Positions 1 to 7,200 of a stretch of 12,982 nt of DNA are shown piece by piece. Position numbers and translations under genes: made by a program. This DNA is from CAUTXO01 sp963542625 (lineage in GTDB: Bacteria; Campylobacterota; Campylobacteria; Campylobacterales; SZUA-545), in contig CAUTXO010000043.1 in the NCBI GenBank assembly GCA_963542625.1, positions 1 through 12,982 of the forward strand, written 5' to 3'. Under the pieces are notes generated by a model, which was given only the letters and a program-made list of their open reading frames with translations, had not been told where the DNA came from and ran no database searches. Each line of letters opens with the position of its first letter. Position 1 is the first letter of the stretch.

Positions 1-1
1 A

Positions 2-451
2 GGTAGCGGATCTAACAGCAGCACGGGAAGCTCAAGCGGGCAAGATCTAGGCTCAAGATCTAATGCAGAATCTAACTCAAGCACAGCTCAAGATCTTAGC
101 GTAAGATCTAGCACAAGCTCAGGATCTAGCAGCAGTAATTCAAGCACCAGCGCTCAAGATCTTGGCTCAAGATCTAATGCAGGATCTAACTCAAGCACAG
201 CTCAAGATCTTGGCTCTAGATCTAGCGCAAACCCAAGACAAGGGGCTTATTCAACCACCGCCGGAGTAACAAGATCTAACGCCCTAAGCTCTCAAGATCC
301 AAGCACCAAAGATCCCGCGCCAAGATCTAGCGCTAGCGTAGGATCCGCAAGCACAGGTTCAAGCGCAAGCTCAAGATCTAACGCAAACACAGGAGCAGGA
401 TCCACCCAAGCAGATCCAACCCGCAAAAAGATCCTAAAACCCTTGCGCTAG
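2..451 (+). CDS. 3' end of a serine-rich low-complexity protein (partial, start outside the window)
   Basis: An uninterrupted frame of 149 codons runs from base 2 to a TAG at 449-451; no in-frame ATG is seen, so the start lies upstream. The product is dominated by Ser, with Ala, Gly, Asn, Thr and recurring Gln-Asp-Leu and Ser-Arg-Ser tripeptides, and ends in a short basic tail (Arg-Lys-Lys...Leu-Arg). No membrane segment or catalytic motif is visible in the part seen. Two copies of a block of about 72 bases lie 114 bases (38 codons) apart, so the repeat keeps frame. The tripeptides arise because the palindrome AGATCT is read in two registers (CAA GAT CTx and TCA AGA TCT). This could be the disordered or surface tail of a larger protein, or an accidental open frame through a repeat array. 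The family is not recognised. Confidence 0.5.
   Translation, partial: GSGSNSSTGSSSGQDLGSRSNAESNSSTAQDLSVRSSTSSGSSSSNSSTSAQDLGSRSNAGSNSSTAQDLGSRSSANPRQGAYSTTAGVTRSNALSSQDPSTKDPAPRSSASVGSASTGSSASSRSNANTGAGSTQADPTRKKILKPLR
41..226 (+). repeat. Pair of in-frame direct repeats, 114-bp period
   Basis: The block beginning CAAGATCT at about 41 recurs at about 155. Each copy is about 72 bases and I see roughly six mismatches by eye. The spacing of 114 bases is a multiple of three, so both copies are read in the same frame of the serine-rich partial gene. Each copy contains three AGATCT palindromes. Confidence 0.75.
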
Positions 452-561
452 CCCTTTTTGGTTGGTGTGGGTTCGCGATTAAAATATAGGCTTGCACTTG
501 CCCTTTTCACTCTTGGCGGGGAGCACACCAAGCAAACCCAAGGCAAAGCCCAACTTGCACT

Positions 562-577
562 AGCCGTGAGAACGGCT
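562..577 (+). other. Small perfect hairpin with GAGA tetraloop
   Basis: AGCCGT, a GAGA loop and ACGGCT form a perfect 6-bp stem with a GNRA-type tetraloop. It lies 12 bases before the larger GC-rich hairpin at 589-617. No T-tract follows it directly, so alone it is unlikely to terminate transcription. It may be chance. Confidence 0.25.
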
Positions 578-588
578 GGCGTAAGGAG

Positions 589-628
589 CGGCGGGTATGC
601 CTTTAATCCGCCCGCCGTTTATGTATTT
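589..628 (+). terminator. Candidate intrinsic terminator downstream of the serine-rich frame
   Basis: CGGCGGG at 589-595 pairs perfectly with CCCGCCG at 611-617 across a 15-base loop, and the stem is followed by a T-rich but interrupted tail (TTTATGTATTTT). The G+C-rich stem and T-rich tail fit a weak rho-independent terminator. The long loop and broken T-tract, and the distance of about 140 bases from the preceding stop, make it uncertain. Confidence 0.3.
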
Positions 629-670
629 TCTTGCGCTAACTAGCAGTTGGTGTGGAGCAGCTGGGGTAGG

Positions 671-880
671 ATCTAAGATCTAAGCTATGGATCTATCGCT
701 AATCCTTACTTGCTTGGCGCAAAACTTTGCGAACGTGAAGCAAGATCTTAATCTTGCCCGCAAAACGCTCAAGATCTTGCGCCCTAGCCTAACCGCGCGG
801 TGTCAAGATCTAAGCTATGGATCTATCGCCAATCCTTACTTGCTTGGCGTAAAGCTAGGCAAACGTGAAGCAAGATCTAA
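671..880 (+). repeat. Direct repeat pair, 130-bp spacing
   Basis: A block of about 75 bases containing CTAAGCTATGGATCTATCG occurs at about 675-749 and again at about 805-879, sharing TTACTTGCTTGGCG and CGTGAAGCAAGATCT downstream. The internal ATG is at 687 in copy one and 817 in copy two, so the spacing is 130 bases, not a multiple of three. The copies are therefore read in different frames by any one reading frame, which suggests non-coding DNA or decayed coding sequence here. Confidence 0.75.
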
Positions 881-1039
881 GATCTTGCCCCCCCTTGCTT
901 GCAGTTTGGTGTGAGTGCCCTTAACGTGGCGTGGTGCAAGCTTGGCAAACGATTAGTGCTACAATTTTGTTTAAATTTGCCCGCCACATTGAAGCGCGGC
1001 TGGCTTTAACGCAGACTCTAATGGTGCAAAGGACACAAA

Positions 1040-1720
1040 ATGCAAAGCCTAACCTTACACCAAAGCTCACACCAAGCGCCGTTTAGTGTTTTTGCAAGCT
1101 TGGCGCAAAGCTCGTTAGCAAGGGCACAGCGCGCTAGCACGGAGCAATCAAAGCGGGCACTATTACACACAAGCACGCACGAGCCACGCAAAACGCAACG
1201 CGCAAACCAAAGCACGCAAACAAAGTATCAAGATCTTGATGGTAACGCCACCTTTGGCAAATTCTGGGTAAATTCAGATCCTAGCCCCGCGCAAAAGATC
1301 TTTAACAATAAGCCACGCAAGCGCCAAGATCTAGCCCTGCGTGTGTGTGGCTTTGGTGCTAGATTTGCAAGCTCAAGATCTAACGCAAGCAAAAACGCCC
1401 GCGCGAAGCGTCAAGATCCAAGTGCCAGCCCCGCCAAAGATCTTTCAAGGTTTGCAAAAGATCCAAGCGCTAGCCTTGCAAGCCAAAGGGCGCAAAAGGC
1501 GTGGCAAGATAATAAAAATAGCCAAGATCTAGCCCTACGCGTGTGTGGCTTTGGTGCTAGATTTGCAAGCTCAAGATTTAGCGCTAGCAAAAACGTCCGA
1601 GCAAAGCGTCAAGATCTAAGCGCGGATCAGGGGAGCACACGCCCTAGCCAAACCAAAGATCCAAGCACCAGCCCCGCGCATAAAACCCCGCGCAAAGCGC
1701 AAGCAAGAGCACGTGCGTGA
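1040..1720 (+). CDS. Hypothetical basic, low-complexity protein with an internal repeat
   Basis: This 226-residue frame has an ATG at 1040 preceded by AAAGGA at 1028-1033, six bases upstream, a good ribosome binding site. Its TGA (1718-1720) overlaps the ATG of the MATE gene as TGATG, the arrangement of translationally coupled genes. The product is hydrophilic and rich in Ala, Ser, Arg, Lys and Gln, with no signal peptide or membrane segment. A block of about 32 residues (Gln-Asp-Leu-Ala-Leu-Arg-Val-Cys-Gly-Phe-Gly..., about residues 96-127) recurs at about 162-193. The copies are 198 bases (66 codons) apart, in frame, and about half of their differences fall at third positions. Against it: strong composition bias, many AGATCT palindromes, and no recognisable family. 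It could be a real regulator or leader of the antiporter gene, or an open frame through a repeat array. Confidence 0.4.
   Translation: MQSLTLHQSSHQAPFSVFASLAQSSLARAQRASTEQSKRALLHTSTHEPRKTQRANQSTQTKYQDLDGNATFGKFWVNSDPSPAQKIFNNKPRKRQDLALRVCGFGARFASSRSNASKNARAKRQDPSASPAKDLSRFAKDPSASLASQRAQKAWQDNKNSQDLALRVCGFGARFASSRFSASKNVRAKRQDLSADQGSTRPSQTKDPSTSPAHKTPRKAQARARA
1322..1620 (+). repeat. Direct repeat pair, 198-bp period
   Basis: The segment starting CCAAGATCTAGCCCT near 1324 recurs near 1522 and stays alike for about 90 bases, through GGCTTTGGTGCTAGATTTGC and AAGCGTCAAGATC. I count about ten differences. The 198-base period keeps the reading frame of the surrounding open frame. Confidence 0.8.
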
Positions 1721-3189
1721 TGGTGCAAGAAAACAAGCAAGAGAGCACTCAAGAGAACTCGCAACCAAAACCGCAAGAAATGGCGTCAAGCAAACAAAAC
1801 GGCGCGCAAAATCCGCAAAACCCGCAAAACACCCCGCAATTCAAAACAAAGCGCCTATTTTCAGACGCGGATTTGCTGCGGCTGTTTTTCCCCGTCGTCA
1901 TCGAGCAATTTTTGGAGTTTAGCGTGGGGCTTGTCAGCTCCATTATGGCCGCGCACGTGGGGCAAAGCGCGGTTTCTGCCGTTTCCATCGTGGAGTTTGT
2001 GATGGCGCTTTTCATCAGCCTTTTTGCCGCCGTTGCCGCGGGCGGGTCCATCGTGGCGGGGCAGTATCTAGGCGCGGGGCAAACAAGCCGCGCACGCAGC
2101 GCCGCGCGAGAGCTCGTGTGGTTTAGCCTTGCCTTTTCCAGCGCGCTGATGGTGTTGCTTTACATTTTTAGAGAGCCGCTTTTTGACTTCATTTTTGGCG
2201 ACGTTGCCGCCGATGTGCGCCAAAGCGCCAACAGCTACCTGCTGACGGTGCTTTTGTCGATGCCTTTTTTGGCGCTCTACGCAAGCGGCGCGGCGATTTT
2301 TAGGACGATGAACAACGCAAAACTCCCGATGCAAATAATGCTATTTTCCAATATCTTAAACGTGGCTTTAACCGCGCTACTAATTTACGGGTTTGGCTGC
2401 GGGATCTTTGGCATTGCCGCGGCGGCGCTGGTGGCTAGGGTCATCTCGGCGCTCATCATCATTGCGCTGCTCCTAGATCCAAGCCGCACGCTGCGCCTTA
2501 AAAAAACCCTGCGCCACAAATTCAACCCGCGTATGATCGCGCGGATACTAGGCATTGGCCTGCCTTTTGGCTTTGAAAACACGATGTTTTACATCGGGCG
2601 GATCATCGTGCTTGGCGTGGTGTCGAAGTTTGGCACGGAGGCCATAGCGGCAAACGCGGTGGGCGGGACGATTGCGCTTTTTCAGGTGCTGCCGGGGCTT
2701 GCCGTGGGCGTTGGGCTTAGCGCGGTTATCTCAAAGTGCGTCGGCGCAAACGATTTCGAGCAGGCAAAATTTTACGTCCGCCGCTCGATGATTGGCGCGT
2801 ATGTTACTGGATTTTTCAGCGCGGGGCTTGTTTTGCTCTTGCTTGAGCCAATCCTAAGTCTTTACGCGCTCTCTGAAGAAGCGCTGGATCTAACGCGGCA
2901 AATCGTTTGGTGGCACGGGGCGGTTATGGTGCTAATCTGGCCGCTAGCCTACACCTTCCCCGTGGTCTTCCGCAGCGCTTCAGACGCCAAGTTTCCAATG
3001 GCAGTGAGCGTGGCTTGTATGTTTATTTTCCGCATTGTGTTTGCTTACATTTTTAGCCTATATTTGGGGCTTGGAATGCTAGGGACTTGGTATGCAATGT
3101 TTGTTGATTGGGCGGTAAAAGCCGTGATTTTCACGCACCGTTACCTAAGCGGCAGATGGATAGCAAGCGCTTTAGCCCGCAAGATCTAG
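1720..3189 (+). CDS. MATE-family multidrug/Na+ (H+) antiporter
   Basis: This inner-membrane exporter should use the Na+ or H+ gradient to expel cationic drugs or metabolites. The 489-residue product has about twelve hydrophobic segments in two halves, as in the MatE family. The core begins near residue 48 with a Leu-Phe-Phe-Pro-Val-Val-Ile-Glu-Gln segment and is of usual length (about 440). In front lies an unusual hydrophilic tail of about 45 residues, rich in Gln, Asn and Pro. I chose ATG 1720 because it follows AAGAG at 1705-1709 and overlaps the upstream stop; GTG 1717 and ATG 1780 are alternatives. The body contains no AGATCT until its last codons (3182-3187), although both flanks are full of it. 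The gene looks G+C-richer than the efflux operon: 36 of 60 bases at 2101-2160 and at 2701-2760. That could reflect separate origin. Substrate unknown. Confidence 0.9.
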   Translation: MVQENKQESTQENSQPKPQEMASSKQNGAQNPQNPQNTPQFKTKRLFSDADLLRLFFPVVIEQFLEFSVGLVSSIMAAHVGQSAVSAVSIVEFVMALFISLFAAVAAGGSIVAGQYLGAGQTSRARSAARELVWFSLAFSSALMVLLYIFREPLFDFIFGDVAADVRQSANSYLLTVLLSMPFLALYASGAAIFRTMNNAKLPMQIMLFSNILNVALTALLIYGFGCGIFGIAAAALVARVISALIIIALLLDPSRTLRLKKTLRHKFNPRMIARILGIGLPFGFENTMFYIGRIIVLGVVSKFGTEAIAANAVGGTIALFQVLPGLAVGVGLSAVISKCVGANDFEQAKFYVRRSMIGAYVTGFFSAGLVLLLLEPILSLYALSEEALDLTRQIVWWHGAVMVLIWPLAYTFPVVFRSASDAKFPMAVSVACMFIFRIVFAYIFSLYLGLGMLGTWYAMFVDWAVKAVIFTHRYLSGRWIASALARKI

Positions 3190-3636
3190 CGCGGGTGCTA
3201 GATCTTTGGCAGCGCGTGGATCTGGTGGCGGTTAAGATCTTTGGCGCGGTTAAGATCTAACGGCGGGTAAGATCTAAGTAGCGTTTGGATTTTGGCGCTG
3301 GTTAGATCTAGGGCTCAAGATCTCTGGCGGCGCGTGGATCTAGGGGTTTGGATCTTGTGGTGGCGGTTAAGATCTTGGCGCGGGTGGGTTTTAGATTTAA
3401 GATCTTGAACCCACACGGGGGAGTTAAGATCTTGTGGCAATTTTAATTTACGCGTGGTGGATTAAAAGCGCTGGGATCTAAGCCCTTGCATAGATCCTAG
3501 CGCGATGTGGGGAGTTGGTTTTGTTAAAGTCTTACGCTTAAGCAGCTAAGCCAAAACCCGCAAGACTTGTGGCTAGCCTTAGATCCTAGCGCGCAAGCAA
3601 ACGCACACGCAAAGCCTAAAACTAAAGGCTTAAGCG
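3181..3636. repeat. Non-coding AGATCT-rich array after the MATE gene
   Basis: These roughly 450 bases carry no credible gene on either strand. Ten AGATCT hexamers lie within about 250 bases (3182 to about 3435), several in the larger context GCGGTTAAGATCT or GGTTAAGATCTT (near 3228, 3247, 3362 and 3424), with related GGATCT and AGATCC sites between. Spacing is irregular, so it is not a tandem or CRISPR array. The flanking context (TTA before the palindrome, TTGG after) resembles the reverse complement of the context on the other side of the MATE gene (CAAGATCT followed by AAC or AGC). The last 150 bases (about 3490-3636) have only AGATCC sites. Confidence 0.7.
3612..3631 (-). terminator. Weak hairpin past the stop of the minus-strand gene
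   Basis: AAGCCT (3612-3617) and AGGCTT (3626-3631) form a 6-bp perfect stem with an 8-base A-rich loop, six bases past the stop of the minus-strand gene. There is no clear T-tract after it in the minus direction, so it is only a possible 3'-end structure. Confidence 0.22.
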
Positions 3637-4215
3637 CTAGGCTAGCACGTCAAGGGCTTTGCCACCAGTCTGAGCGATTGCCTTGTCTATTGCTTCAAGC
3701 GCTTTGTTTAGAGTTTCTTTGCTGATGTCTGGTAGCTCGCCGCCCCAGATCCTTTGCGCTTCTTTGTAGCCGTTTATAATGCCCTCTCTACCTTGCTTTA
3801 GCTTTTCTACATCATCGCCGGCGCCCTTTAGCACGAAGTCGCTCAAGCGTTTAGATGTTTGATCCACGCCAAAAAACCCGTCTTTTGAGACAAGATCTTT
3901 TAGCTCGTTTTGCGATAATTCGTTTAGCGGCTTGCCTTCGTAGCCGATTTTTTTGTAATCAAGTCCGTTTATAATTTGCGCTAGCCTTGATGGATCTTGG
4001 CTGGCGCTTAAGCTGTTTGCGCCCGCGCTTTGCGTCAAGAAGTTATCTTTTGAATTTGTAATACTCATCTGAAAAGTCAGCGTGTAATTCAAAACTATCT
4101 TGTCCGCGTTTAGCTTTTTTGCTTCTTCTTGAATGGCTTCTTTTTGGTCGTTTTGGTGATTTTGGCGGCTAATGAACTGATTGTGCGCGCCTTGCGTGTG
4201 GTTGTTAATTTGCAT
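3637..4215 (-). CDS. Conserved hypothetical protein, possibly DUF5610-like
   Basis: The product is 192 residues, hydrophilic, without a signal peptide or membrane segment. The first 45 residues are rich in Gln, Asn and His. The C-terminal half (about 110-190) is the better-ordered part: a Phe-Phe-Gly-Val...Ser-Asp-Phe segment, then Gly-Ala-Gly-Asp-Asp-Val-Glu-Lys-Leu-Lys, Gly-Arg-Glu-Gly-Ile, Gly-Tyr-Lys-Glu-Ala and Gly-Gly-Glu-Leu-Pro-Asp-Ile before a final amphipathic helix. This order resembles what I remember of DUF5610 proteins. I also recall related Campylobacter proteins carrying the doubtful label hydrogenase-4 component G; neither comparison was run. Start: ATG at 4213-4215 with AAAGGA (4222-4227 read on the minus strand) six bases upstream. 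It is transcribed away from the efflux operon from a shared divergent promoter region. Probably cytoplasmic; function unknown. Confidence 0.8.
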   Translation of the reverse strand: MQINNHTQGAHNQFISRQNHQNDQKEAIQEEAKKLNADKIVLNYTLTFQMSITNSKDNFLTQSAGANSLSASQDPSRLAQIINGLDYKKIGYEGKPLNELSQNELKDLVSKDGFFGVDQTSKRLSDFVLKGAGDDVEKLKQGREGIINGYKEAQRIWGGELPDISKETLNKALEAIDKAIAQTGGKALDVLA

Positions 4216-4224
4216 ATCCTATCC

Positions 4225-4262
4225 TTTAAATTGTGTTGTTATTATATCGGCGTTTAAATTGT
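4225..4262. promoter_or_regulatory. 10-bp direct repeat in the divergent promoter region (possible operator)
   Basis: TTTAAATTGT occurs at 4225-4234 and again at 4253-4262, 28 bases apart start to start. The first copy overlaps the ribosome binding site of the minus-strand gene; the second ends six bases before the plus-strand -10 box. A regulator bound to both could control both directions. This is an inference from position only, since the half-sites are A/T-rich and could recur by chance. Confidence 0.4.
4241..4246 (-). promoter_or_regulatory. -10 box for the minus-strand hypothetical gene
   Basis: ATTATA on the plus strand reads TATAAT on the minus strand, a perfect consensus -10, 25 bases before the ATG at 4215. 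No clear -35 is seen, as is usual for the main sigma factor in Campylobacter and Helicobacter. Confidence 0.55.
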
Positions 4263-4268
4263 TTTTTA

Positions 4269-4274
4269 TATAAT
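4269..4274 (+). promoter_or_regulatory. -10 box for the efflux operon
   Basis: TATAAT follows a run of six T and an A, with a start of transcription expected near 4281. The translation start ATG 4296 has AAGG at 4286-4289. This promoter would lie inside a longer possible frame beginning at 4233, which supports the shorter start at 4296. No obvious -35 box is present. Confidence 0.65.
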
Positions 4275-4295
4275 GTTGCTTTTTTAAGGTGTTTA

Positions 4296-7200
4296 ATGCC
4301 AAAGATCATTGACTTTTTCTTGCAAAACGTGCGGCTAAATTACACTATCTTAGTTTTTGCTTTTATCGCCGGCGTGTATTCATACGTTACGATCTCCAAA
4401 GAAGCCTTTCCGCCAATGGATTTAAAGCGAATAATCATCGCGGGGAGTTATAATGGCGCTAGCCCTAGCACGCTTGATAAAATGGCGGTGCAAAAAATAG
4501 AAAACGAGATTTCTAACATTTCAGGCATTACAGAAGTTGTTTCGTCCATTACGCCTGATGCGTTTGCCATACACGTAAAGCTTGGCGAGAGCGAAAATGA
4601 AGACAGGATCTTGCAAGATGTGAAAGACGCCGTTTCGCTCGTTAGGGCGGATTTGCCGTCTGATATGATTGAGCCAACGGTTAGGATCCTAAAGCCTACA
4701 ATCCCGCTCATCATCATAAATGTTTCATCAAAGAGCAAGGACGATGGCGATTTGATGGTGCAAGCGGCAAAAAAACTCAAATCGCATTTTTCGCTTATCC
4801 CGGATCTAACGGGCATTGCGATTTACGGCAACACGAAAAAAACCGTTGAAATGACGGTAGATCTTCAAAAAGCAAGCGCGTATGGGCTTGACAGATCCGC
4901 ACTGCTAGCGGCCCTAAGCGGGATTAGCTCCATTTTTCCCGTTGGCAATATTGAGGAAAAATACCAAAGTTTTTACGTCTCCACGCAAAAACTCTCAACC
5001 GCAGAGGAGTTTTTGGCTACGCAAGTGCGGGTGAAAGATAAGGTCATCAAGCTTTCTGACATCGCACAGATAAAAAAACTTTATAAAAATGAGGACACAA
5101 TCTCAAGTTTTAACGGGGATTTTTCGCTTAGTATTAACATCTCAAAGTCAAAAACCGGCAACGCGATGGAGCTTGTCAAACAAATTAAAGCCGAGCTTGA
5201 AAGCTTTGCGGCTGAGTATCCGGCGCTATCCTTTGGCACGTTTTCTGACACGTCCGTTTATATCAAAAACCGCCTAAATACGGTAATTTCTAACATTTCT
5301 TTGGGGCTTATTTTAGTTGGTTTTATAATGTATATTCTCATTAATAAGCGGATTTCTTTTGTTGTTATCATTGGGATCCCAACATCCTTCGTCGTTTCGC
5401 TTATTATTTTTAAATACACAGGCCAAAGCATTAACCTAATGAACTTGCTTGGCGCGCTCATTGCCATTGGCGTGCTTGTTGATGATGCCATCATCGTTGC
5501 TGAAAATATCCAGCGCCACGTAGAAGAAGGTAGGCCCATAGCGCAAGCCGCCGCGCTTGGATCTAAAGAAGTTTTAACGCCGGTTATTACGTCGTCGCTA
5601 ACGACGGTTTTTGCGTTTTTGCCAATGCTTTTAATCGACGGTGAAATGGGCGCTATCATCAAGCAGATCCCAATTGCCATTTCCATACTGATCTTAGCGT
5701 CGCTGGTGGAGTCCTTTTTGTTTTTGCCGCTTCACGCCAAGCACATTCTCAAGCAAAAAGACAAGGAGCTTGACTGGAGCCCGGTTTTTAACCTTTACGA
5801 ACGGCTCATTAATTATCTAATCCGCTACAAAAAAACGACGGTAATTTCATTTTGGATCTTGGTGCCTATCCTTATCTACGTAAGCTTTGGTTGGCTAAAG
5901 TTTTCAACGTTTCCGGATTTTGACTCAGACAACATAAACATAAGCGGCTCGCTCCCGCCTGGCACGGGGCTTGAAAAAACAGCCGAAGTTGCGGCTAGCC
6001 TAGAGCGCAAGATCTTAAGCCTAAAAGACAAATACTTCATCGAGAGCACGACGGCGATTGCGGGCTTTAAAATGAACCCAACCGGCGGCGCGGAGACGAA
6101 AAAAAACAACTTTAATATTTTCATAGATCTTCAAAAAAGGCAGTCGCATAATTTTGTTGATAGATACATAACGCCTATTTTGTCGTTTGAGAGCGCGCCT
6201 GATGGCAAAAGGCAGATGGAATCTTATGAGATAGACAAGCTACTTCAGGGCGATTTGGTAGCCTTTGCCAACGAGCACAATATATCAAATTTCATCGTGC
6301 AAGCGCAAGAAGCGGGGATTGTGGATAATCCAATAGAGCTACTTGTTTATGGCGAAAACGAAGCCGCCGTGCAAAGGGCGATAGACACGCTAACAAAGGC
6401 CTTGCTAGACACAAACAAAACAATAGGCGTCGGCACGGATAGCAAAACGGGCGACCAAGAGCTAAAGCTACGCGTGAATTCATACGGCACCAATCTTGGC
6501 ATTACGCCATCAGATCTTGTGCGGCTACTTGGCGGGTTTTATCTTGACAACGCCGTTAGCAAAAGCTTTGATGAAAATGGTATTTTGGAGCTGCACCTAA
6601 AAACCGCGCGAAAAGATGAGCTAGAAGCCTTTAAAAACTTTCAAATCACGCTTGCTGATGGAAGATCTGTGTCCTTGCAAGACGCAGTGGATATCATCTA
6701 CACTCAAAGCGAAGACAAGATAACAAAACAAGACGCAAAGATCCGCCGAATGGTTTTTGTAAGCTCGCTAAAGCTTGGCGTCACATCGGGCGAAGTTTTA
6801 GATGAGATTGATCCAGTCATTGCGCGGCTAAATGAAGATCCGCTCATTAGCATTGGCTTTGGCGGCGAAGAAGTGCAAAACAGACAGCTTTTTACGCAAA
6901 TGATGGAAGCTAGCGTGCTTGCCTTGTTTTTGATTTTTATCACCCTGCTTATCACGTTTAATAGCTTTAAAATTACCTTTATGGTGATTTCTGTTATCCC
7001 ACTTTCGCTGCTGGGCGTTTCGCTGGGGCACTTGCTGATGGGTATGGATCTTGCAATGCCGTCAATGCTAGGCGCGCTTGGGCTTGCGGGCGTGGTGATT
7101 AATGACGGCATCGTTATGCTCGACTTCATCAAAAACACAAAAAACACGCAAGAGCTTTTAGAACGGGCAAAAACACGTGTGCGGCCTATTATTTTGACAA

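Larger units (their letters stand above)
452..1039. other. 588-bp gene-poor stretch with repeats
   Basis: I see no convincing gene here. Short open frames at 458-643 (TTG start) and 687-914 exist, but the second crosses a repeat whose two copies fall in different frames, which argues against coding. The stretch holds a GC-rich hairpin near 589-617, a repeat pair with 130-bp spacing at 671-880, and six AGATCT hexamers, all between 670 and 890. The last 150 bases (890-1039) contain no AGATCT and include an A/T-rich patch near 959-977 that could hold a weak promoter for the frame at 1040. I cannot assign a -10 box with confidence. Confidence 0.6.

Noticed and set aside
458..643. 61-residue open frame starting with TTG
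   Set aside because: No ribosome binding site, no family resemblance, and it runs through the hairpins at 562-617; more likely chance.
1..900. CRISPR array or tandem repeat array
   Set aside because: AGATCT sites are irregularly spaced, the flanks vary, and there are no uniform repeats with unique spacers.
687..914. 75-residue open frame in the repeat pair
   Set aside because: The two repeat copies are 130 bases apart and so read in different frames, which is not expected of a coding repeat.
452..1039. tRNA or other structured RNA gene
   Set aside because: No cloverleaf or T-arm consensus (GTTCGAATC-like) seen in this or the other gene-poor stretches.
1018..1215. Minus-strand 65-residue Cys/Leu-rich frame opposite the start of the 1040 frame
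   Set aside because: Antisense to the better-supported plus-strand frame, no usable ribosome binding site seen, no recognisable family.
1..3636. Insertion sequence or transposase remnants in the repeat-rich region
   Set aside because: No transposase motif, no terminal inverted repeats with target duplication could be found by eye.
4233..4295. N-terminal extension of 21 residues on the RND permease
   Set aside because: It would contain the TATAAT box, lacks a ribosome binding site, and the family normally begins right at the helix that follows ATG 4296.
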